A stretch of DNA of 9,421 nucleotides from CAKUFA01 sp963646285 (GCA_963646285.1 CAVIWF010000071.1:1-9421); one strand, 5' to 3'. Positions 1-5,399 are shown, counted from the first letter of the stretch. Made by a program: numbers and translations. Notes: generated by a model from the sequence alone, not told the origin.

Positions 1-58
1 CGGAAAGCCCCCTTGAGATGCTTTTGAAGATTGATGCAAAGGTACGGATTCCTTGCAA
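1..58 (-). repeat. Dispersed hairpin repeat, truncated by the window edge
   Basis: Read on the minus strand, this is the upstream flank plus left arm and part of the loop of the dispersed hairpin repeat (arm AAGGGGGC, loop starting TTTCCG). The window begins inside the loop. It aligns without gaps to 9256-9313 on the plus strand: 14 identical bases at each end and about 18 of 30 identical in the middle, or roughly 46 of 58 by hand count. This shows that the repeat is longer than the hairpin alone. Confidence 0.7.
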
Positions 59-78
59 AGCAAAGCGTTTGCTTGTTT

Positions 79-114
79 GCAGGGGGCTTTGCGGTCGCCC
101 CCTGCACCCCTTCG
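79..114 (+). repeat. Dispersed hairpin repeat, copy 1
   Basis: Left arm GCAGGGGGC (79-87), loop TTTGCGGTC (88-96) and right arm GCCCCCTGC (97-105) form a perfect nine-pair stem, extended by one T-A pair (78/106). The tail ACCCCTTCG follows. Just upstream, nested GCAAA/TTTGC inverted repeats (55-80) form a second possible stem. The next copy starts 75 bases downstream. Confidence 0.75.
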
Positions 115-152
115 CCCTTCGCAAAACAGCAACTTGTTTTCAGATGATGGTT

Positions 153-191
153 TCCAGAGGGCTTGACCGTCGCCCTCTGGACTCCTTCGGG
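153..191 (+). repeat. Dispersed hairpin repeat, copy 2
   Basis: Arms CCAGAGGGC (154-162) and GCCCTCTGG (172-180) enclose the loop TTGACCGTC (163-171). A T-A pair (153/181) extends the stem and the tail ACTCCTTCGGG follows. Relative to copy 1 both arms have changed at matching positions, so pairing is kept. Confidence 0.75.
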
Positions 192-279
192 TTCCCTTCG
201 GAAGCAGCTTGATTTGTTATGAAAGTAAAACAAAACAAACCAGTTTCATTCAACTCGAAGGGGTTTTACAAGTTGGGCT

Positions 280-318
280 CCGAAGGGTTCCAAGGGGCGA
301 CGGTCAAGCCCCTTGGAA
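280..318 (-). repeat. Dispersed hairpin repeat, copy 3 (inverted)
   Basis: This copy is in the opposite orientation. On the minus strand the arms CCAAGGGGC and GCCCCTTGG surround the loop TTGACCGTC, and two flanking A-T pairs give an eleven-pair stem (288-298 with 308-318). The tail CCCTTCGG is complementary to 280-287, followed by a CCCAACTTGT motif that also occurs after the copy at 9300-9336. Confidence 0.75.
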
Positions 319-343
319 TAATCACAAAAGACAAAAACCAGTT

Positions 344-361
344 CACCCAAAACCTTGGGTG
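344..361 (-). repeat. Secondary hairpin of the dispersed repeat family
   Basis: CACCCAA (344-350) and TTGGGTG (355-361) pair around a four-base loop. On the minus strand it directly follows AACCCCTTCGG (362-372), the tail sequence that follows the main hairpins elsewhere. It therefore looks like a remnant of another copy that has lost its main hairpin. Confidence 0.5.
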
Positions 362-373
362 CCGAAGGGGTTA

Positions 374-399
374 GAAGAAGTCTTTCGAAGAAGTCTTTC
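374..399. repeat. 13-base perfect tandem duplication
   Basis: GAAGAAGTCTTTC occurs twice with no gap (374-386 and 387-399), just past the T-tract of the pnp terminator. A short palindrome, TTCTTTGAAAGAA, follows it. No function is evident. Confidence 0.75.
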
Positions 400-406
400 T
401 TTGAAA

Positions 407-451
407 GAAAAAACGAAAAACGTGGGAAGCCATGCTGCACGGCTTCCCACG
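407..451 (-). terminator. Rho-independent terminator of pnp
   Basis: CGTGGGAAGCC (421-431) pairs perfectly with GGCTTCCCACG (441-451), and partial pairing continues into the apical part. On the minus strand the stem is followed by a T-rich tract, the complement of the A-rich run at 407-420. The hairpin starts about 25 bases after the pnp stop codon, as expected for an intrinsic terminator. Confidence 0.9.
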
Positions 452-476
452 TAAGTGAATCCCTACAATGGCTCAA

Positions 477-2633
477 TCAGGCACGGCCGTCCCGACGAGG
501 AGGACGGGGGCGGGCGCCGCCTTCACTGCGGCGGGCAGGAGCATTGTTCTCATACACCATATCATTGCGAATCAGGTTGATCCGGCCCTGAGCGTCAATC
601 TCATTGACCTTCACTTCCAGTTCATCGCCGATGTTCACCACATCTTCCACCTTCTCCACCCGGTGGTTGGCCAGCTTGGAGATGTGGATCATGCCGTCCT
701 TGCCGGGGGCAAGCTCCACAAAGGCGCCGAAGTTCATGATGCGCACCACCTTGCCGGTGAACACATCCCCCACTTCAATGTCCTTGGCAATGCCTTCGAT
801 GATCTTGCGGGCCTTGTTGGCTGCATCCTCATCGGGGGTGGAAATGAACACCCGGCCGTCGTCTTCGATGTCGATCTTCACGCCGGTTTCCGCAATGATC
901 TTGTTGATCATCTTGCCGCCGGGTCCGATGACTTCCCGGATCTTCTCAGGATTGATGGTGAAGCGGACAATCTTGGGTGCATACTTGCTCAGGTGATCAC
1001 GGGGCTGACCCAGGGTCTCCAGCATAATGCCCAGGATGTGGAGCCGTCCCTGAAGAGCCTGTGCCAGTGCCTGCTGCAGAATGGCACGGTCGATGCCGGC
1101 AATCTTAATATCCATCTGAATGGCGGTAATGCCGTTCATGGTGCCGGCCACCTTGAAGTCCATGTCGCCCAGGAAGTCTTCCAGACCCTGAATGTCCGTC
1201 AGCACAGCCACCTTGCCGCTTTCAGCGTCCTTGATCAGACCCATGGCCACACCGGCAACAGGGGCATGAATGGGTACGCCGGCATCCATCAGGCTCAGGG
1301 TGGAGCCGCACACGGAAGCCATGGAGGAGGAACCGTTGGAGGACAGGATCTCGCTCACCAGCCGCATGGCATAGGGGAACTCTTCCTCCGTGGGGATCAC
1401 GGGCAGCAGGGCACGCTCAGCCAGTGCGCCGTGACCGATTTCCCGGCGGCCCGGGCTCTTGAGACGGCCAGCCTCACCGGTGGCATAGGGGGGCATGTTG
1501 TAGTGGTGGATGTAACGCTTGAAGTCCTCGCTGCTCAGGCCGTCCAGCACCTGACCCTCGTTGGTGGAGCCCAGGGTGGTCACGGTCAGGGCCTGGGTCT
1601 GTCCACGGGTGAACACGGCGGAACCGTGAACCCGGGGCAGCACGCCCACATCGCACCAGATGGGACGGATCTCCGTCACCTTCCGGCCGTCGGGACGAAT
1701 GCCCTGCTCCAGAATCTTCTTGCGCATGACTTCCTTGTTCAGGTAGTACAGGGCATCGGCGATTTCATCCTCACGCTCGGGGAAGGTTTCCGCCAGGGCG
1801 GTCAGGGTTTCTTCCTTCACCTGAGCCTCACGCTGCTGACGCTCCTGCCGGTCGAAGGTGTCGAACACCCACACGCACTTGTCGTAGGCGAACTCCCGCA
1901 CGGCGGCCTTCACGTCGTCCCCGGTCACGTTCAGGGGCACAACGGCCTTTTCCTTGCCGATTTCTGCCACGATCTGCTCCTGGAAGGCAACCAGCTTCTT
2001 GATCTCTTCATGGGCGAAGAGGATAGCGTCCAGCATGGCGTCCTCAGACACTTCGTTGGCACCGGCTTCCACCATCATGATGGCTTCCTTGGTGCCGGCC
2101 ACATACACGTGCATGTCGCTCTTGGCACGCTGCTCCTCATCGGGGTTAATCACATACTGACCGTTTACACGACCCACCACCACGGCGCCGGTAGGACCAT
2201 TCCACGGAATGTCGCTGACAGCCAGGGCAATGGAGGAACCGATCATGGCGGGGATTTCCGGGGGCACGTCCTGCTCCACGCTCAGCACGGTGACAACCAC
2301 CTGCACGTCGTTGCGCATGCCCTTGTTGAACAGGGGACGCAGGGGACGGTCGATCAGGCGGCAGGTCAGGGTTGCCTTTTCGGTGGGACGGCCTTCACGC
2401 TTGATGAAGCCGCCGGGGATCTTGCCCACAGAGTACTGCTTTTCTTCCACGTCCACTGCCAGGGGGAAGAAGTCCACGCCGGGACGGGGGGTGGGAGACA
2501 TGGTGGCATTGACCATCACCACCGTATCACCCAGGTGAACCCATACGCTGCCGGCAGCCTGCTCGCAGTAGCGGCCAAACTCCAGCTGAAGGGGGCGGCC
2601 TGCCAGATCCATGGTATAAACCTTGTGATCCAT
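477..2633 (-). CDS. pnp: Polyribonucleotide nucleotidyltransferase (PNPase)
   Basis: PNPase is a phosphorolytic 3'-to-5' exoribonuclease that takes part in mRNA decay and acts as a trimer in the cytoplasm. The 718-residue product has the full family architecture: a first RNase PH domain (about 10-145), a helical linker, a second RNase PH domain opening with RPDGR (313-317) and carrying the catalytic acidic stretch GDMDFKVAGT (489-498) and QMDIKIAG (506-513), a KH domain with IGPGGKMI (569-576), and an S1 domain (about 621-690, starting EVGDVFTGKV). The tail is short and rich in arginine. The frame is open upstream to 3068, but that part translates the intergenic repeats. The start at 2633 is chosen because AAAGGAGA lies eight to ten bases upstream and the protein then begins like other PNPases. 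It lies downstream of rpsO on the same strand but has its own promoter. Confidence 0.97.
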   Translation of the reverse strand: MDHKVYTMDLAGRPLQLEFGRYCEQAAGSVWVHLGDTVVMVNATMSPTPRPGVDFFPLAVDVEEKQYSVGKIPGGFIKREGRPTEKATLTCRLIDRPLRPLFNKGMRNDVQVVVTVLSVEQDVPPEIPAMIGSSIALAVSDIPWNGPTGAVVVGRVNGQYVINPDEEQRAKSDMHVYVAGTKEAIMMVEAGANEVSEDAMLDAILFAHEEIKKLVAFQEQIVAEIGKEKAVVPLNVTGDDVKAAVREFAYDKCVWVFDTFDRQERQQREAQVKEETLTALAETFPEREDEIADALYYLNKEVMRKKILEQGIRPDGRKVTEIRPIWCDVGVLPRVHGSAVFTRGQTQALTVTTLGSTNEGQVLDGLSSEDFKRYIHHYNMPPYATGEAGRLKSPGRREIGHGALAERALLPVIPTEEEFPYAMRLVSEILSSNGSSSMASVCGSTLSLMDAGVPIHAPVAGVAMGLIKDAESGKVAVLTDIQGLEDFLGDMDFKVAGTMNGITAIQMDIKIAGIDRAILQQALAQALQGRLHILGIMLETLGQPRDHLSKYAPKIVRFTINPEKIREVIGPGGKMINKIIAETGVKIDIEDDGRVFISTPDEDAANKARKIIEGIAKDIEVGDVFTGKVVRIMNFGAFVELAPGKDGMIHISKLANHRVEKVEDVVNIGDELEVKVNEIDAQGRINLIRNDMVYENNAPARRSEGGARPRPPRRDGRA

Positions 2634-2664
2634 TGTTGCTTTTCTCCTTTCACATCTCACAACA

Positions 2665-2684
2665 GCAAGTGAGCCTTCACTTGC
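2665..2684 (-). promoter_or_regulatory. Stem-loop in the pnp 5' leader
   Basis: GCAAGTGA (2665-2672) and TCACTTGC (2677-2684) form a perfect eight-pair stem with a four-base loop. It would sit close to the 5' end of the transcript from the predicted pnp promoter, about 20 bases before the ribosome binding site. PNPase is known to control its own message through a leader hairpin in enterobacteria. A similar role here is inference from position only. Confidence 0.6.
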
Positions 2685-2702
2685 CTCCGCCCGACGGATG
2701 CT

Positions 2703-2732
2703 ATCATATGAAAACCCCATGGGGATTTTCAA
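2703..2732 (-). promoter_or_regulatory. Predicted pnp promoter with palindromic spacer
   Basis: On the minus strand, TTGAAA (2727-2732) and TATGAT (2703-2708) are separated by 18 bases, which would start transcription near 2696 and give a leader of about 60 bases. The spacer contains the palindrome CCCCATGGGG (2715-2724). GAAAA/TTTTC arms extend it to 2710-2730 with one unpaired A. A palindrome between the -35 and -10 boxes is a typical repressor site position, but no regulator is known from this window. Confidence 0.6.
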
Positions 2733-2837
2733 GGGATAACACCCCTCAGGCGATACTACTTTTTTCATGCTTTGCTTCGGGTTGACTGCATCTTTCGGGA
2801 AAGGTTTTTCTCCTGCAAGGGTTTCGCCTGCGGGCGA

Positions 2838-3025
2838 CCAAAGGGCTTTCCGGTCGCCCTTTGGAAACCTTCGGGCACTCCCTTTTGAGGGCATTCGGTT
2901 TCGCAGGGGGCTTGACCATCGTTCCCTGCACCCCTTCGGACACTCCCTTTTGGAGGGGTGCTCGGCTACGCAGGGGGCTTTCCGGTCGCCCCCTGCACCC
3001 CTTCGGCACGCCCTTTTGGAGGGGT
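2838..3025 (+). repeat. Tandem array of three hairpin-repeat units
   Basis: Three units start at 2838, 2903 and 2970, so the period is 65-67 bases. Unit 1 has arms CCAAAGGGC/GCCCTTTGG and loop TTTCCGGTC. Unit 2 has GCAGGGGGC/GTTCCCTGC and loop TTGACCATC, with two G-T wobbles. Unit 3 has GCAGGGGGC/GCCCCCTGC and loop TTTCCGGTC. Each is followed by an (A)CCTTCGG tail and a second small hairpin of the form CTCCCTTTTGGAGGGG. Unit 1 can also form an alternative stem, GGGCGACC (2832-2839) with GGTCGCCC (2852-2859). The array lies between the rpsO terminator and the pnp promoter. Confidence 0.8.
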
Positions 3026-3049
3026 AGTCAACTGAAGGAAACAAAGCAT

Positions 3050-3063
3050 CTTCCCTTTGGAAG
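3050..3063. repeat. Small hairpin related to the repeat tail
   Basis: CTTCC (3050-3054) pairs with GGAAG (3059-3063) around CTTT. The surrounding sequence resembles the CCCTTTTGGAGGG second hairpin of the adjacent tandem units, so it is probably a worn-down outlier of that array. Confidence 0.4.
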
Positions 3064-3103
3064 GGCATGCCATCAACCGGGCATGAAGCGCAGGAAATCC
3101 TGC

Positions 3104-3147
3104 AAAAAGCCGCCGTGACGCAGGCAGGAGCCTGAATCCCGGCGGCC
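3104..3147 (-). terminator. Rho-independent terminator of rpsO
   Basis: GCCGCCG (3109-3115) pairs with CGGCGGC (3140-3146), and an inner hairpin CAGGC/GCCTG (3121-3125 with 3130-3134) is nested in it. On the minus strand the structure ends in five T (complement of 3104-3108), about 70 bases past the rpsO stop. The T-tract is short, so some readthrough into pnp is possible. On the plus strand a weaker T-run follows at 3157-3162. Confidence 0.75.
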
Positions 3148-3215
3148 TTAAACAGCTTTTTTCCTATGGCATGGGGTCATGCCGGGAAGGCCGATGAGCC
3201 GTTTTGAACCCTGGC

Positions 3216-3470
3216 TTACTTGCGCAGGTTCAGCTTGGCGATCAGGGCACGATAGCGCTCGATGTCGGTCTTCTTCAGGTACTCCAGCAAGCCGCGGCGA
3301 CGGCCAACCATCAGCAGCAGACCACGGTTGGAGTGGTGGTCGTTCCGGTTGGTCTTCAGGTGCTCGTTCAGGTGGTTGATCCGGTCGGTCAGCAGTGCAA
3401 TCTGCACTTCAGGGGAGCCGGTGTCGCCTTCATGCTGGGCATAGGCTGCAATGATTTCTGCCTTGGTCAT
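3216..3470 (-). CDS. rpsO: 30S ribosomal protein S15
   Basis: S15 binds the central domain of 16S rRNA and is a primary assembly protein of the small subunit platform. The 84-residue product carries the family signatures DTGSPEVQIALLT (16-28), INHLNEHLKT (31-40) and DHHSNRGLLLMVGRRRGLLEYLK (44-66). It is about four to five residues shorter at the N-terminus than the 88-89 residues usual for bacterial S15. The frame is open upstream to 3581, but the strong site GGAGGAG ends about seven to nine bases before the chosen ATG and the upstream residues are unlike S15. It precedes pnp in the conserved order but is separated by a terminator and repeats. Confidence 0.96.
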   Translation of the reverse strand: MTKAEIIAAYAQHEGDTGSPEVQIALLTDRINHLNEHLKTNRNDHHSNRGLLLMVGRRRGLLEYLKKTDIERYRALIAKLNLRK

Positions 3471-3543
3471 GGTTGTTCTCCTCCATTTGTATGTATGTTC
3501 AGGTTCATCCCCGTAAGCGAAGCTGCCGTCGGAGTGATCGCAC

Positions 3544-3558
3544 AACCGCGCTGCGGTT
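3544..3558 (-). promoter_or_regulatory. Hairpin at the start of the rpsO leader
   Basis: AACCGC (3544-3549) and GCGGTT (3553-3558) form a perfect six-pair stem with a three-base loop near the 5' end of the predicted rpsO transcript. Further down the leader, CAGCTTCGCT can fold as AGC/GCT around TTC (about 3518-3530). S15 is known to repress its own translation by binding leader structures in several bacteria. That these elements do so here is inference. Confidence 0.4.
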
Positions 3559-3579
3559 CGTCCAAAACCTGCGCATTCC

Positions 3580-3608
3580 ATTCTAGCAGATGCGCCCCCG
3601 TTTGTAAA
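3580..3608 (-). promoter_or_regulatory. Predicted rpsO promoter
   Basis: On the minus strand TTTACA (3603-3608) and TAGAAT (3580-3585) are separated by exactly 17 bases. A TG one base upstream of the -10 box makes it an extended -10 promoter. The start point would be near 3573, leaving a leader of about 100 bases before rpsO. Confidence 0.7.
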
Positions 3609-3640
3609 CCATTATTGGAAAAGATTTTTTGCCGGGGGCA

Positions 3641-3937
3641 TCATGTATCCGGCGCAAATTCGAGTTCGGGAAGGAGCTCGTGAATCGTTTTCCCGTCCAG
3701 CCGAAATTCCTGAATGAACTGGTCGATGCACGCCGCAGGCGTAGCTGCCGTTACGGAATACACCTCCTCGTAATTCGGTAGTTGATAGATTACAAAAAAG
3801 GCGGAAAGTATCCGATGCTGATCATCAAATTCACAGCAGCAGCCTTCGAAAAAATACTCAACGCCATGGTAAAGCATGTATTGATCGCTGTACAATAGCC
3901 GGTCAAAAAACTCATTGATGTCCTCAATGCTCGTCAT
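3641..3937 (-). CDS. Small acidic hypothetical protein, third gene of the DUF4417 cassette
   Basis: I do not assign a function. The 98-residue product is acidic, with an aromatic-rich first half, a CCC run at 33-35 and the C-terminal segment FRLDGKTIHELLPELEF (78-94). It has no signal peptide or membrane segment and looks like a compact soluble protein. The start is supported by GGGAGG about seven to nine bases upstream of the ATG. Its first 14 bases overlap the end of the preceding gene, suggesting translational coupling. Size, acidity and position after a small basic, histidine-rich protein would suit an immunity or antitoxin partner, but that is only a hypothesis. No terminator is evident before the rpsO promoter. 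Confidence 0.75.
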   Translation of the reverse strand: MTSIEDINEFFDRLLYSDQYMLYHGVEYFFEGCCCEFDDQHRILSAFFVIYQLPNYEEVYSVTAATPAACIDQFIQEFRLDGKTIHELLPELEFAPDT

Positions 3938-4307
3938 ACCATTTCCTCCCCTTCATCCATTTCTTGTATTGATCAAACAATGCTTTGGGCACATACGCTG
4001 CCGGTGAACGGCTGAAATCATGGTTATAGTAGTGTACATGAAGCACGGGCTCATGGTTTCCTGTTAATTTGGGCTCGGAATGATAACCGAACTCATATTG
4101 CAGATAGTGATCCTTGTCATAAATGCGCAGCATGTTCATGGTTCCATCTGCATGCAGTTTCAAGTAAGCCTGACTTGTGTGCGATTCCTCCGGAAGTGAT
4201 TGTCGATTTGTTAAATTCCTTAGTATTTTTACGCCGTTGTATTTGCCAACTGTTTCGTAATTGTATGCTACATGTCTGCCTGACGCATAAGTTCCTCTTC
4301 CACCCAT
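3924..4307 (-). CDS. Small GGRG-start hypothetical protein, second gene of the DUF4417 cassette
   Basis: The 127-residue product starts MGGRGTYASG, an N-terminus I associate with small phage- or mobile-element-borne proteins of Firmicutes, though I cannot name a family. Its middle reads YLKLHADGTMNMLRIYDKDH (48-67) and FGYHSEPKLTGNHEPVLHVHYYNHD (73-97). Histidines at 76, 85, 90, 92 and 96 cluster into an HxH-type motif that could bind metal or serve in catalysis. The C-terminus is basic and aromatic (about 114-124). The start ATG lies one base after the stop of the DUF4417 gene, with AAAGGTGG inside the end of that gene, so translation is probably coupled. No signal peptide or membrane segment is seen. 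A nuclease-like or toxin-like role is possible but unproven. Confidence 0.8.
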   Translation of the reverse strand: MGGRGTYASGRHVAYNYETVGKYNGVKILRNLTNRQSLPEESHTSQAYLKLHADGTMNMLRIYDKDHYLQYEFGYHSEPKLTGNHEPVLHVHYYNHDFSRSPAAYVPKALFDQYKKWMKGRKWYDEH

Positions 4308-4308
4308 A

Positions 4309-4929
4309 TTAGTGTACCACCTTTCTTGAAGTTAGATAATCGACGGGTATGAGGTTTCCTTTCATTTCCGCAAAGGGTGTTCCGAAACAAATAATTGCTT
4401 CTGGCTTGATCCTTTCGAGCATGTGATCATACCCGCGCAGGAAAGCCATCCGTTCATGTTTACAGCCAATCATTCCTACGGCAACAACGCTTCCTTCCTC
4501 AATGCCATCATAACAGAATTCGTAGGAAGAAAACCGCCCCCACGCCACTGTAGGGTAGACCGTGAGTCCGTGTGCCTGCCACCAGGCACCGCACCAACGT
4601 GTTTTGCCGATGGACTCAATCTGTCGCCAGTCGGGCATATCAGCATAAACTGAAAAGTCAGGGGTAAGCAGAAACCGATATTGTTTGTACTTTTCCAGCG
4701 TTCTTTCGGGGTGACGGTAAATGCCCTCAAAGCGAAAATCATCCACAAAAAAGTGCACGCCTTTGTGGGTGTTGCATTGATCATTTTTCCGTGTGTCGGA
4801 ACAGGCAATCAATTCTATAGGTGCTGAAACAAGTGACTGTTTGCGAATGATCGGATATTTCCATCTCCCTGATGGTTCAAACTGATTTCGCAGAAACAGC
4901 GGGTTGTTTCTCATTTGGCAACTGTGCAT
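4309..4929 (-). CDS. DUF4417 family protein
   Basis: I recognise this 206-residue product as a DUF4417-type protein of unknown biochemical function, common in Firmicutes and Actinobacteria and often on mobile elements. The recognisable blocks are VHFFVDDFRFE (58-68), YRFLLTPDFSVYADMP (84-99), WCGAWWQAHGLTVYPTVAWG (112-131), FCYDGIEEGSVVAVGMIGC (138-156) and ERIKPEAIICFGTPF (172-186). It has no membrane segment. The start at 4929 is preferred over the ATG at 4914 because AAAGGAAGG lies about 11 bases upstream of it. It heads a three-gene operon with tight junctions. The stretch is visibly more AT-rich than pnp, the glycosyltransferases or ruvC, which suggests horizontal acquisition. Confidence 0.85.
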   Translation of the reverse strand: MHSCQMRNNPLFLRNQFEPSGRWKYPIIRKQSLVSAPIELIACSDTRKNDQCNTHKGVHFFVDDFRFEGIYRHPERTLEKYKQYRFLLTPDFSVYADMPDWRQIESIGKTRWCGAWWQAHGLTVYPTVAWGRFSSYEFCYDGIEEGSVVAVGMIGCKHERMAFLRGYDHMLERIKPEAIICFGTPFAEMKGNLIPVDYLTSRKVVH

Positions 4930-4959
4930 ACGTCCGTATTCCTTCCTTTCTCAAATGTC

Positions 4960-4973
4960 TTTGACGGGTCAAA
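4960..4973. promoter_or_regulatory. Palindrome in the DUF4417 operon leader
   Basis: TTTGAC (4960-4965) and GTCAAA (4968-4973) are perfect inverted repeats around GG. TTGACG recurs 14 bases downstream (4961-4966 and 4975-4980). It lies about 30 bases upstream of the DUF4417 start codon. It could be a protein-binding site or a small RNA hairpin in the leader. Confidence 0.35.
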
Positions 4974-5201
4974 ATTGACGAAAAGTCCCGCTGTGCAGGT
5001 AAAACATGCCAGCGTTCCGTTTACTGCTTTTTAACAGCCAAGGCGCATCCCTCCAATTGCTTTCTTATTGCTGACAAAACACCACTTCGAATGAAATGTT
5101 ATCTTTTTGTTATGCTTCATGCTGTTTCTAGGATTGAAGAATGATTCATATGCTCGAATTGCTATAAGAAGAAGTGATGGCTGCCGCTTCTCACGATAGA
5201 A

Positions 5202-5230
5202 AATATACCACAGCTGACAAGAAAAGTCAA
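5202..5230 (-). promoter_or_regulatory. Predicted promoter of the DUF4417 operon
   Basis: On the minus strand TTGACT (5225-5230) and TATATT (5202-5207) are separated by 17 bases. A TG one base before the -10 box gives an extended -10 element. Transcription would start near 5195, leaving an unusually long leader of about 265 bases before the first gene. Confidence 0.7.
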
Positions 5231-5299
5231 CACCAAAATAGGAAAACTTTTGAATTATTTGGGATATTTCGAACAAAAGACTTCTTTCATTGTCCTCAT

Positions 5300-5355
5300 C
5301 ATTGCTCATTGCTCATTGCTAACTGCTCATTGCTAACCGCTCCCCGCTCATTTGC
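5300..5355. repeat. Heptanucleotide tandem repeat (CATTGCT)
   Basis: Eight consecutive seven-base units can be read: CATTGCT three times, AACTGCT, CATTGCT, AACCGCT, CCCCGCT and an imperfect CATTTGC. Units near 5300 are perfect and they decay towards the GtrA promoter, whose -35 box (5352-5357) overlaps the last unit. Changes in unit number would alter promoter surroundings, as seen with other short tandem repeats. Confidence 0.8.
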
Positions 5356-5380
5356 ATTTTCCCCTCCCCCATGGTATCAT
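5352..5380 (+). promoter_or_regulatory. Possible promoter of the GtrA-GNAT operon
   Basis: TTGCAT (5352-5357) and TATCAT (5375-5380) are separated by 17 bases. The start point would be near 5387, only about a dozen bases before the GtrA start codon, so the leader would hold little more than the ribosome binding site. The boxes are weaker than those elsewhere in the window. Confidence 0.45.
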
Positions 5381-5399
5381 GCTCTCGGAGGAAAAAACA

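Larger units (their letters stand above)
4930..5399. other. Intergenic region between divergent operons
   Basis: No convincing gene was found in these 470 bases. They hold the leader of the DUF4417 operon (about 4930-5195), its promoter, a heptanucleotide tandem repeat, and the GtrA promoter. The possible 92-residue minus-strand frame (5031-5309) starts upstream of the predicted transcription start and has no ribosome binding site of note. Confidence 0.6.

Noticed and set aside
468..2672. A 734-codon open frame on the plus strand, antisense to pnp
   Set aside because: It mirrors pnp exactly, is rich in His and Gly in the way typical of antisense frames of GC-rich genes, has no recognisable domain and lacks a good ribosome binding site.
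2838..3025. CRISPR array
   Set aside because: The units repeat as a whole with no unique spacers of constant length, the repeat itself varies, and there are no cas genes.
2634..3068. N-terminal extension of the pnp frame
   Set aside because: It translates the leader, promoter and repeat array, is unlike any PNPase N-terminus, and the ribosome binding site sits just before the ATG at 2633.
2767..3118. Small plus-strand frames over the repeat array
   Set aside because: They are translations of the hairpin repeats (recurring G-L-S-G-R-P-L-H-P-F-G strings) with no start signals. The same applies to frames in 18-591.
3604..3665. Terminator after the DUF4417 cassette
   Set aside because: GCCGG/CCGGC arms exist near 3631-3655, but on the minus strand they are followed by A rather than T, so this is not an intrinsic terminator for that operon.
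4476..4808. 110-codon minus-strand frame inside the DUF4417 gene
   Set aside because: It lies in another frame of a gene with clear family motifs and has no independent support.
5031..5309. 92-codon minus-strand frame upstream of the DUF4417 gene
   Set aside because: Its start codon is upstream of the predicted transcription start, it has no clear ribosome binding site, and it has no recognisable features.
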